64,000 nt of DNA from Amia ocellicauda. Taxonomy: Eukaryota > Chordata > Actinopteri > Amiiformes > Amiidae. The DNA is taken from positions 14,746,001 through 14,810,000 of the forward strand of contig NC_089867.1 in assembly GCF_036373705.1 (NCBI RefSeq). The letters run 5' to 3'. Numbering within the stretch: position 1 is the first letter of the stretch; the number at the start of each line of letters is the position of its first letter. Shown in pieces: positions 28,801 to 40,800 of the stretch. A model generated the notes under the pieces. The model searched no databases. It was not told the origin of the DNA and saw only the letters and a program-made list of their open reading frames with translations. The position numbers were made by a program, and so were the translations under genes.

Positions 28801-31800
28801 ACAGAAGTGAGTAATAAACCACAGTGTGAAGCGGAGGGAACCAGTTGCAGCTCGGTGAGGATCAGCTGGATTAGCAACTGCCCACAGGCCTCCCAGGGAC
28901 TCGCCTCGTATAGCAGTTTCATCCACTGGAGGTGCTATGACCTGCAAACTGGAATGTGTATCCATGCAAGTGCATAATGAAGGAGCTCGCCCCGGGAAAC
29001 TGTATATAGTTCAGTGTATTGTAATACATGACTTTTGGTTTGACTGATTTGTATGATGTAGATTACCCTCCCTGATGAAGTCAAAGTTCAGTCCACAGCT
29101 AATGGGGATAGGGCAACACGTTTAAACCCAACAAGTCCTGCATCAGGCCGCTGTGCTTGTCTTTGCGCCAGTGGCCGTGCACTATTTTATGTGTTTTTGT
29201 GACATGAAATAGCCTGTGAATTGGTAACTCTGAGTTGGTTTAGATAGCTATGTAGTGGGAGTCTCCTTTCCATCCCTGGTCCTGCAGCTTTTTTTTTTCC
29301 CTGCCCTTCTTGCAGATTTAAAGTCAGAACACAGGGACAGTTGGAGCTGAATAAGATGAGACATAACATTCTTACATTCCATGCAATATGTATATTTCCT
29401 ATAGGTGCATATGGCCAGGGATGGGCAAAGATGCATCAACATGTATTTTAAAATAAGATACCAAATACCTTAATTAAAGTGTATCAAAATAAACTACAAA
29501 ATACAGCAGGCACACCATGTATCAAAATAAACTTAGTATTTTTAAAATACAAAAATACAGTAAAATACTTTCACAAGGGAACATGAATCACTTTGTAAAC
29601 CTTCCATCTATCAGCCTATTTGATCTATCCCTTCACCAGTACACTGACTCAGATAGTAGACAATGTTTGATAGCAACAGCTTTTCTCTGCCTAACGAGTC
29701 ATGTGATAAATCTGACATATGCAACCAGTTAACAGAACATGTACCTAAACTCCAATAGAGAATACTACAGACCAGGTATTCCAAAACAGTTCAAAAGTTC
29801 TACCAAAAACAGTCAAACTTATGTGTGAGTGTGGGTGAGAGAGTAGACGTGTGATTGAGTGAGAATGTGGGTGTGTGTGAGAGAGGGAGTGTATTGAATG
29901 AGTGTGTGCCCCCTGTGGTCTGCATTGTAGAGGTCTCTTTTTCTTGACCACCTTCTTCGGGTATGGATGAATTTTCTGTTCTGATCTGAACAAGTCTGGG
30001 CAAATTACTGAGTAGGCACCAATCAGAGGCATCATTTTTATGTAGACTTTTCACAAAGTATTTTACAGTATTTTTAAACTACAAAATGCAAAACATTTTG
30101 ATACAAAATATGAAGCAATTTTCATCAACCCAATCAAATACAAATTACAAAATCCTATTTTGTATTTGAAATACGTATTTTAAATGCATGTATCATAAAT
30201 ACTGCCCATCCCTGCATATGGCACTCCTGTGTGTTTTAGCATCCCCAGCTGTGCTAGCGGAGTGTCCTGCTGTGTGTCTCGGGCAGTGTCGAAGTCCACG
30301 TACTAATGTCAGTCTTTTCTTTTCTGTCTTTGCACGCTCTGCTTTGACGTCCGCAGGGAAGAGGGGGGTGATGCCTCGGTAAGTTTCATTATCTGTGTAT
30401 ATATTTATTTATTTATTTATTTATTTTTAAACAAACTCTGTGTAATATGATCACACACACCCGATACTACACAGGAAGTTCTCATTGTTCCTGGAAAAAA
30501 AAAGACTGTCTGAGCCTGTAGAAAACCTGCTTGATTTGTTAGCAAGTGCTGCTAGATTTTATATGAATTGAAAATGGTATTTTATAGTCTCCTTCATTGG
30601 CAACTGATGCATGCTACACATGTGTTCGAGGGGAGGGGGGCAGGTGTGCCCAGGGCAAAACCACAGCCCTAATGGGGAAGTCACACAGCTAAGCTGTAAG
30701 CAGGTGTTAAAATGCTTTATCTCTTGACTGCAGTCATTAGCAGTGTGGAGTAGTGGTTAGGCTCTGGGCTGTGTATTGGAGGGTTGTGGGTTCAATCCCA
30801 GGTGGGGACACTGCTGTTGTACCGTTGTGCAAGGTACCCTAGACTGCTCTAGTTAATGCCCAGCTGTATAAATGGGTAAAACATAAAAAGAATGTGATGT
30901 ATTGTAATAATTGTAAGACCTTTCCAAGGAGGACCATCCTCTAAGAGACAGACACAGAGAAGTCAGTCTGCAGCTGCACAGACAGTTTAGTTCTGATTTG
31001 TCTTTTGTTCTGTGTGAGGGAAGAGATTAAAGGAAATTCCAAGCACACGTAACGGTGACATAAATCAGTGGCTCATACTCTTTCTTCCACATGATGTCGC
31101 CTGCTTGCCATCCTGTAGAAAAGGGTTTGAGTAACTGAAGTGTAACAGGTGCAGTGAGTGGCAGCATGCCATGTGTTAATGAGTGATTTCTAGACCAGCT
31201 AGAGCAAATGTTCGCGCTTCCTAATTATTGCAGGGTAATTATATTCAGCTCCCAAGACTGGAAGATATACATTTTAGTCAATTTGGGCGTATTTGTCAAC
31301 TTGCCCGGCTCTTACCGAGGTACTTGCACATTTTTATCGTGTGTTTGAAAATAATTCTCTCCCTAGATCTGAGGCACGGAAGATCATGTCTTCGCATTAA
31401 AGAGCGCATTAAGCCCATCTGCTTGTAGTTTAACAGCCACACAGATTTCACTGAGAATCGCTTTGAAGGATTTAAGCTGCTGAATTAATGCTTTGCTGAA
31501 TTTGTTTTCAAAAGTAGCATAACATTTAGAGAATTTGTTTGTGTTTACTTATTCAATTATTTTCCCTCTGCAGGCCAAGGATGAAAACCTCTCCAAGCTG
31601 TCCTTGTCCAAAGGACTGCTGCCCAAAGGGCTGTCTTCCAGCCGCTTCCTACCCAAGGGCACCAAGACGAAGGTGAACCTGGATGAGCAGGGTCGGCAGA
31701 AGGTCTCCTTCAGCTTCAGTTTGACCAAGAAGCCGCTGCAGAACCGTTTCCTGGCCCCTCCTAGCCCGGAGAAACCTTCCAGCGAGTCCCAGATCGCTGC

Positions 31801-34800
31801 TCTGATGACTGCGACTTCGCCCCCCCAGGACAGAGCAGGGCAACCTCAGGACAGCAGGAGCGAGCGAGCAGAGTCCCCGCCGCCTGCTGCCGAGCCCCAG
31901 GCGACCTCCCCTGTGATATCCTCGCCTCCCAAACCCAAACTAGACCTGGGGAAGATGCACTTCAAGAAGCATCTCCTCAGTGTCACAGCTAAATATGAAA
32001 TGGCAGCAGCAGAAGGGGGAGAAGAGAAACGGCAGCTCCCACCCGCACCCAGTGCAGCCCTGGACGAGCCATCCGGACCTGAGCCTGAGCCTGAACTCGC
32101 ACCCGCTGCCACAGCTGAAGCCACAGAACCCCAGCCGCCTCAGTGCCAGAATGCTGTGACAAAGAGTGGAGAGTCTGTGATGGAGGGCAAAGATGGCCTC
32201 TGTCAGCAGAGCCCAGCTGATACTTCCCATATTGGGAAAGAGGACAACTTGGTAGAGAGCCTGAGGAACGCACAGCACCCCGAATCCGCAGAGCCCGGGG
32301 CTGGGCATCTCCAGCTAGAGAGTGCACTTCCTGGTTCGGAGTCCGATGGCGACTCTGTGCAGACATCTTCCAGCCACAAATCGGGTGACCCCAGGAGCAG
32401 CGTGGCACAGGCAGAGAGCCAGAGCAAGGAGGCGAAGAGCAGCTCCTCGGTTTCCAAAGCAGAAGAATCTGAGAAATCCTCATCCTCGTCCTCACGCTCC
32501 AGATCTGAAAAGGACGACCGGCACTCCGGATACTCCAAGTTGGAATCCAGGCACACATCCTCTCGTTCCACAAGGACGGACAGAGACCGGAGGAGGAATA
32601 GCAGGAGCAGGTCGCGCTCCCGATCCAGGGGCTCCCGGACAAACTCGTCCTACGCCAGGTCTGAACGGTCTTTAAGGAGTGAGCGGTCGTCGAGGTCAGA
32701 GAGGTCACACTACCATGACTCTGACCGGCGGTCCCACCGGAGCTCCCCACACAGGGAGAGGAGCCGTGCATCCCGTTGCCGCAGTGACAGAAGGTCCCGA
32801 GACAGTTCGGACTCGGAGGACGAGCGCAGGAGGACTCGTTCCCGGGGCAGTGACTCTAAAAGAACTTCTACCTATTCCACCTCTCACAGGGACTCCAAAA
32901 CCACCTCATCCTCATCCACCTACTCCAAATCAGACAAGGACTCTAAAACTGCAGAACTGCCTCGCTCGTCAGAGACAGAGAAATCTACACGGTCGCACTC
33001 TAGGCCAGACAGAGACTCCCGAAGGACTGTGGAATCTCCGTCTGTCAGACGGAGCTCCCCTGAGGCAGAATTGGACCGCAGAAAGTCTGGCAGCCACTCC
33101 AAATCAGAGGGCACTGTGAACTCCACCCATTCCAAACCCACGACGCGCTCTCAGACTTCTGACAAGCAGACCAGAAGAGCCACCTCCAGCTCAGACTCGG
33201 AGGAAGAGCAGCAAGGGCTGTACCAGTCACATGCATTGGACAGGTCTTCCTCCGCTTTGAGATCGGACGAAACCAGGGCAGCTTCCACCGGCAAGATGGA
33301 CAAGGTGGACGTGAAACAGTCATCAGCCTCCAAGCCCTCAGTCCATCAGAAACCAGAGCAGGGGACTACTAGGTTAGCACAAGATACTGAGAGACCATCG
33401 CAAATCAAGTTGAACTTAATGGAAATGCTGCCATCACAGATCAATTGTGACAAGCCTGATCCACAGAGCGAACATGGAGGAGAAAGGAAGGAAATGCATT
33501 GCTTGGCAAACACCATTGATCTCTTCAAAATGGATAGTGATTCATGCAGTCAAGCTGCTATTCCCAATATTAAAGACTTTCAAAACCTAATTGTGCCTGA
33601 ACCTGACCCCACTAAGCCCTTAGCAGCTCAGGACTCTGAACAGAACAACCCTCCTGACAGAACAAAGTCCAGTAAGACTGTAAAGACACTGAACTACAGC
33701 CTACGTTCCCAGTCTAAATTGCAAAAGCTAGACTCCTCAATAAAACAAGAGGTTGCAAATCCCTCCTGTGACTCCAGACCCGTGTGCCAGCCCAGCCCAG
33801 CTCCAGGTACCATTGGGGCCCTTTCTAAGTACTGTGATTCTGATCGTAACACTGAGGCGCCTGAAGCCCTGACCCCTTCTGAACCTTCAGGGGGCAGGCA
33901 GCAGGAAGGACCTGATTGTCCAGATAATGATTTAGACTCTCCTGTTCCCCATCACTGCACAGTGGATGGGAGAGAACGGACAGCTGCTGCCCCCTGCGGG
34001 CCCCCTTTTGATTCAGGTTCTCCAGCCATCTGTAGCAAACTTCCAGGCTCACTCAAGAGCGCTCCAGTTTCCGTGGTGCCGTCCGGAGACATGTATGCAG
34101 AGAACGGGGCAGGCGTGGTCAAGGCTTCTACTTGGGATGAGGCCTCATCAAATGATGTGAGCAACCAAATGGAAGAAGACATGGAAATCGAGGACGACTT
34201 CTCCACGACAGAGGAAAAGCCATGTATGGAGGACGGCTGCTCTGTTGAGGCTGTTATGTTCGCAGAAAGCGTTTCTGAAAGACTCCTTCCTGAGTCCACT
34301 GAACATTCCTCACAGCAGGTCCAGCTGTTTTTTGACAGGGTATCTGTGCAGGAACGGACACCCCTAGTAAACTGCAATGCCTTCCCCAATGACAAGACAA
34401 CATCCAGCATAGAGCCACTTTTAGCAATGGACCAGGGTTTACCTTGCACCACACAATTCCCTAATGAGGAAGTGAAATGTCTCCTAGAATGTCACCCAAC
34501 ACAACTCCCTCAGCCAAATATCGTCACGGAGGAACTAGGTCAACATGAGACATATGGTTCGCATGAGGACACTGCCCCTCCGAAAGAGGAGTCCCTTTTT
34601 AAGGAGGGTACATACACGATGAAAGATGTACAGCCCAATGTCACAGAACAAATTGGCAATAAAGTTGCACAGCAAAAAGATGAGCCCATTTCTCAAAACT
34701 CAAAAAGCAACATGAAAAAATCTCGCTGGGATATTGTGGGACAGGAGACTTCAGACCAAGAAAACTCTCCGAAATGTCCCTCTCTGGAGTCCAGACCTCA

Positions 34801-37800
34801 GGTTAAAAAGGTCGTCTCAGTGCGAAGGATACAGCTGTCAAAGGAACAGATCTCGGACACTAAGGAAATGTGTATTAAAGTTGAACCCATTCACAAGCAG
34901 GGCGGGGGCTCTGTAACATCAACGCACAGCTCGGAGGAGGACTGCCTCCTGGAGACTCGGCCAGTTTCCTCCGTGGAAACTGAGCAGAAGGTCAGACTGG
35001 GAGACAACTCTCCCATCAGGACGCAGGCAGATCTCTCTGAGAGGATGTTCAAACCCGAGCCTCTGTCTGTGCCCGCTCAACCCAGTTCTCAGGCCAGGGT
35101 AGACATGGAGGAGGAGGACAATGTGGAGAGAGGGCCAGGGTGCAACTCTGTAAGTGACCCTTGGGAATCTCGTCCCTCCTCTGCTGGGGTTGTCGATCGG
35201 GAGAGAGAGGGAGCAAGGGACGGTGATGGGCGGGGACAGGTGTCATTGAAGGACAAGCCAGACAGCAGTAGCGTGTCCTCTGAGGGCGAGGACAGCGACA
35301 CCGAGGAGTCGGACTCTGATTCAGACGACGGCAGCATTCCTCGGAAGCGGCTGCAGTCTGTTGTTGTTGTGCCAAAGAACTCCAGCTTGACCCTGGAGAA
35401 CCGGGCCCTGCTATCACCCTCCCCCAGCCCGAGTCGCAGCCCTGGGCCGCCCCCTGCAGACTGGGTCGACCACAGCTGGAACGAGCCTAGTGGCCGTGGG
35501 GAGGGTGCTCGGAGGGAGATGGGCAGGAGCCACAGCGTGAGTCCTGAGGAACGGCGGCGGGTTCGTACCCAGTTGTTGGAGAGTGGCGAGCGGACTGGTG
35601 AAGCATTAACTGTGGAGAAGACATCCTTCCTTGTCTCACAGAGCAACACTGTGGACAGCACCAGCCAGCTAGAGGCTGTGAGGACCCGGGGCACCCAGCA
35701 CAGCATGGAGCTGACACACCCCCACCCTCATGGCCTTGACAAACCAAAGAATCCAGGGACTCTGGAACCGGCTGTGCCCACTTTCCTCCCGCAGAACTCT
35801 TGGGGGGAGCCTGACCCTGTGGACCAGCGACACTATGAGCGGCCAGACAGCTGGCAGGGCAGGAAGTGGGGGAAACGGCTGTCTCAGTACCATCGGGGGG
35901 ATTTCTCTGACATGGACGGGTTTGGCAGCCGGGACAGCTACAGCCTGGCCTGGGATTACACTCAGTCAGAGCAGCCCAGTAGCACATACCAGCAGCCAGA
36001 CAGCAGCCATGGGCTGCACCTTGACAGCACCTACCAGCAGCATCCACAGCAGTTCCCCCCAACCCTCCCCCAGGGAGGAAACCCACCGACAGGGCAGCCA
36101 TGCTGGCAGGGCAATGGCTATTGGGTGCCGCCTGTCTACCTCCCTGTGCCTACGCAGTACCAAGAGCCTGTTTGCCAGGTACACCCCGACTCACTGACCA
36201 ATGACTACGAAGATGATGGCCGCGGCAAGGCGGTGTCCAGCCAGACCGGGCTGCTTAACAGCATAGTGGCAGTCACGCCCTGTGAGCCACCACCCCCGCC
36301 TCCACCCTCCTCCTTCTTGCAGGCCCACGAGATCAGCAGCAACTGCAAGGGCCCGGTCAGTGCCGCTCCCGAGAGCACGGCCGCCCCCGATCTGGGACAG
36401 GACGACAGCCGCAAGCCCCACCGAGGCAGAGGTCCCCCCAAGAAGAGACGCCACAAGCTGGAGTCAGACTCTGAAAACGAGGCGGAACTAGGGGCGTCCA
36501 AGAAGGAGCGGCTCGGGGAGGCCGACACTGTAGGGACAACCCCAGCCCCCACTGAGGCTGCAGACCACATCCCTGAAGCCCACCGGCCTCTACTCAGCCT
36601 TCAGGACTTCCAGGACCCCTACAACTGGAAGGACAGGTCCAAGTACGGGAAGATGCCTCCTTACTTCGACCTGATCGAGGAGAACATGTACCTGACTGAG
36701 CGGTGAGTTCCTGGGGTATGAACGCAGGGGGGTATGAACGGTTCCTGCAGCATCACAGTGCTAGCAGGTTTCATCAGTTGCTTTAACAGCTTAGACAACA
36801 TGGTAACCTGAATCCGAATATGGAAGTAGTTGTGTCAGTGAAGTTGAAGAGCTCAGCTTGGAACTAAACCAGGAAACCACCTCCTGTGCCCCCCCCCCCC
36901 CGTACTGGCCTGTCAGCCTTGGGGGAAGGCTTTAGCAGTTCACTTCCTGGAGCAGGTTTTCTTTCTATCCAAATTCATAAAAAAAAGTCTCAATTGTTGA
37001 AGCCAAAGGTTAGCCTTCTTCAAAATGACATTCTGCAAAGTCCACTCCTCTATATTATTAACCTGAAGAGTTTGCTGAGCTTCTGCCACATAACTATAAA
37101 AATCCTTTGTAGTCGCCTTAACAAAGGGCTGTGTTTCATAAGAGGGGAACTGAATTTTCCATTACTTGAATGAATCCGCCAGCCTTTGTCAATATGATTC
37201 AGAACAATATTATTTTCGTTAATGCTGGTTTTTGTTTGAATTCCGGCCCTTTTATTAGAAAGCTGTGAGACCCGAGACTGTTATTGAGTTACGCTCCTGC
37301 AGCCGGGGTCTGCAGTACTGCTGGCAGTTTTTCAGCTGGAGACTGACTTAAGCACTTTCGCATTTGGTTCCTGTATTGTTTTTTCTAAGACGTTATTTCT
37401 GAATTAGGAAGAACAGAATCCAGTTCCCATAGATTGAATGCATTGAAGAGGGAGTTTTAAATTGGAGACTCATTTTGAAAATGCAGATTTATGACTCAAA
37501 GGTCTGCTTTTTCTGTCGAGAATGGTCTCCAGCAATCTGACTACTCTTAATGATTGTGGAAGGAAACGTACTTCATTTAAAATTGGGGTGTTGGCCTTGT
37601 AAGTGGGATTTATCGCAACCAAATACAGCCTGGCTAGTGAATGGAGGCTTCTGTTAATTCTCAGAGGTAGTGAAGCTGGGTGAGCTTTAAACTGAGGATA
37701 AATATTGTGATCCCACCTACACAACTACACAGTATGTGTGTGCCTGTATAATAGTGCAGAACAAAATGCAAAACAAACACAGAAATTAACATTGTACCAG

Positions 37801-40800
37801 AGATTGTTCATTATTTGTTTCACACTCTCTCTGTGTACTAGGAAGAAGAGTAAGTCTCACCGGGATATTAAGCGCATGCAGTGCGAGTGTGCGGTACTGA
37901 CGAAGGAGGAGCGCATGCAGGGGGCGATGGCCTGTGGGGAGGACTGTCTCAACCGTCTGCTCATGATCGAGTGGTGAGTTTTCTTGTGGATTAATGTTGC
38001 AATTAAGTTTTGAAAATTGTTTGTTTATTGACTGGGCATTAAGCCCTCCACTGCCCTGAACACTATCTTTATTATCATTCTTACTTGTCTATTGTGTAGA
38101 ATAAAAAGAAATACCCGCACACTTACTACAGCTCCAAAAAAGAAAAAGTATTTATTTAGCCCATGCTTCACAGGTTTTTAGCAATGTTTCGATCTACCAG
38201 AGATCTTCATTGGGATATATTTAATATTGTACCAATTATTATTCATAATAGTATTTATTTCTTTGCAGACACCCCTACCCAATTTAAAAAGACATTTAAA
38301 AAAACATAGTAGAGCAAGAGTCAGGGAATATCATCTTTAATTCCAGTGCTCTCCCTCACTGTATTCTCCCTCTCGCTCTCCCTCTATTGGACAATTGTCT
38401 CTGCAGTTCCTCGCGGTGTCCTAACGGGGCTTACTGCTCGAACCGGCGATTCCAGCGCAAGCAGCATGCAGACTTTGAGGTCATCCTGACGGAGAGTAAA
38501 GGCTGGGGTCTGCGGGCGGCAAGGGACCTGACACCGTGAGTGCAGAGCTAGGGCCGTGGGCGGCGGGCGGCGGGGGATATGGGAATTTTGAGTGTAGCTA
38601 GGTTGTGGGGGGAGAGGGACTGATAGGTTGGAATCTTCCGTGGTCCTGGGAGTGGTGGGATTAGGGACTAGAGGATGACGTGGGGGGGGGGGCATATCTT
38701 GATGTAAATGAATATCATCTCAGTGTTGTCTCCGTGTTGATCGAGGGATCCTTTAAGAAATGAATGATTTCTTCTGAATTTCTGACTAATATAATGCCCC
38801 CCACCCCACCATCCCGGATCCAGGAACACCTTTGTTCTGGAGTACTGTGGAGAGGTGCTGGACCACAAGGAGTTCAAGACCCGTGTTAAGGAGTACGCAC
38901 GCAGCAAGAACATCCACTACTACTTCATGGCCCTGAAAAACAATGAGGTGAGCAAGAGGGACACAGAGGGAGATGGAAGGGTGTGTCAGCCGGTCCTCCT
39001 CGTACTGAGAATGTGTGGCAATTTTTTAATTTTTTTAAATGGCTGCCAAGAAATGTTAAAGCAATATTTCTGCATGGAAAAAAACTCAAAATATAATTTA
39101 TTGGAAAGATTTGATGACATTTGAAATGGAAGATGTTTGTGTAAACTATTTATTTCTACTTCATAAAAACTGTCAAGGTTAGTTTCATTTAAAATTTAAA
39201 AATGTTTTAATTATGATAATTTAAATAAAATCTGGGTAGAATCTCCAGCCAATTTTGACCAATTCTTGGGAATCTACAGGAGTGTTCTAGAATGTTTCAG
39301 AGGTTAAAGGGGTTAAAGGAGGAAAGCTGGATCTCTGTTGTAATTTATTTAATTTTGGGGTGGGTGGGATGAGCTTGGAATGATAACCAATGGAAGTGGA
39401 CGAGGACGGCCAGTGGGCACAGCAGGGTGCCGAGGGCAGTTTGGTACTGTACTGTTCTGTTCGGTCACTGAAAAATCCCACTATTTTAGACATTGCTTGG
39501 AAGTTTGTATAGTTATTGAAGAACCTCCAGAAACATTACTGAGCGATGGTTTGTTTTATTGCATTTAATTTGTCTAGTTTTGGATCTATTAACCTTTATC
39601 GTTCGGATAAATGGCTTGATGTCTGTAATGTGAAGTGTCTGGTAGCTATAAGCTATGTAACTATGTAATCCCTTTTTGTGCACGTCTGTCCTTCTTTCTA
39701 GATCATCGACGCCACCCTGAAAGGGAACTGCTCCCGATTCATGAACCACAGCTGTGAACCCAACTGTGAAACACAAAAGGTGTGTGAGAGGGATTGACTG
39801 ACATGATTATTTTTTTTTTGGTTTGATTATATACAGTATCCCCCACCCCCTGAAAGCACGCAAACAGAGAATCTGCAGATCTATAGACGATCTAGGGAAA
39901 CCTGTAAGCGTCATAGGTTTGAAAAGCCCGTTGTATCCTTGCGTGTGACCCTTGGCCTCCTGTGTGCATCGTCAGAAACCGGGCTGCTCCGAGGCTCAAG
40001 TGTTTTTGCAGTGAACGTGTCAAATGCTGATCAGTGTCCACAATTGTACAGATTTAGTTTTTGATTTGCTTATGTAAATGGGTCGGCAAAACCCAGGTCG
40101 CAGATATTCTCCGATTATTAGAACAGAAGCCCAGTCCTCGGTAAATGGCCCGCCCTCCTTCCCTGCAGCGGCTCGAGCAGCCCTGTGACGGCCGGAGCAG
40201 GATCAGTACCGCGGTGTGGCCGGCGGCCTCCGCTCTGCTCAGCCATTGTTTCCCAGGGAGATGGCAGGGCTCTGGCGGTGTTGCTAGGTGACAGATTAGT
40301 AGGAGCTGGGAGAGTCGGGTTCCTGTTTGTTTTTGTTGCTTTTTTGTTTGTCATCAACAAACTGGGGTGATTTCTTTAGTCAGCACTACACTACGTTGAA
40401 CAGGGCCAAGGAGAGGGGCACACTTTGCACCATTAAAACACATTACAGTAATGCTCCTTGTTCCCCCTGCCACTCAGACTAATTGAGCTAATCAGACTCA
40501 CGTAATAGGAGTCAAACCCAGTGTCCTGCAATCAGTTATTTTATAGCAGCTAGCAGAGTCCCTGTACCCCTCGGTATAATTTTCAGAGCCTCTCGCAGTC
40601 ATGAGATAAGACTGACTGGCCTTTACTGCTTGGCCTGGTAAACGCATATGAAATGTGTAGATGTAGAGATGCAGTTTATTTAGGGTACATGCACAAGTCT
40701 GGATGGTGGACATTGTGCTCATTGTCTCTCTCCCTCTCTCTGCAGTGGACTGTAAATGGCCAGCTCAGAGTGGGCTTCTTCACCACCAAGGCTGTTCCTG

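Larger units (their letters stand above)
16852..30356 (+). other. setd2: SETD2 intron 1 (13.5 kb)
   Basis: The donor is GTGAGT at 16852 and the acceptor is GACGTCCGCAG ending at 30356. No coding exon was supported inside. It holds a TGTGC pentamer repeat at 28174-28204, a poly-T run near 23641-23656, a complete hAT-type MITE at 29416-30214, and an uncharacterised antisense reading frame at 17909-18229. Much of 18300-27400 is plain AT-rich sequence without recognisable features. Confidence 0.8.

Noticed and set aside
30744-30798. Polymerase III A and B boxes suggesting a tRNA gene
   Set aside because: No tRNA cloverleaf can be completed; the sequence continues into a SINE body.
35049-36570. 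Several 120-205 codon antisense frames across SETD2 exon 3
   Set aside because: They are shadows of a GC-rich coding exon, with no independent start, splice or domain evidence.
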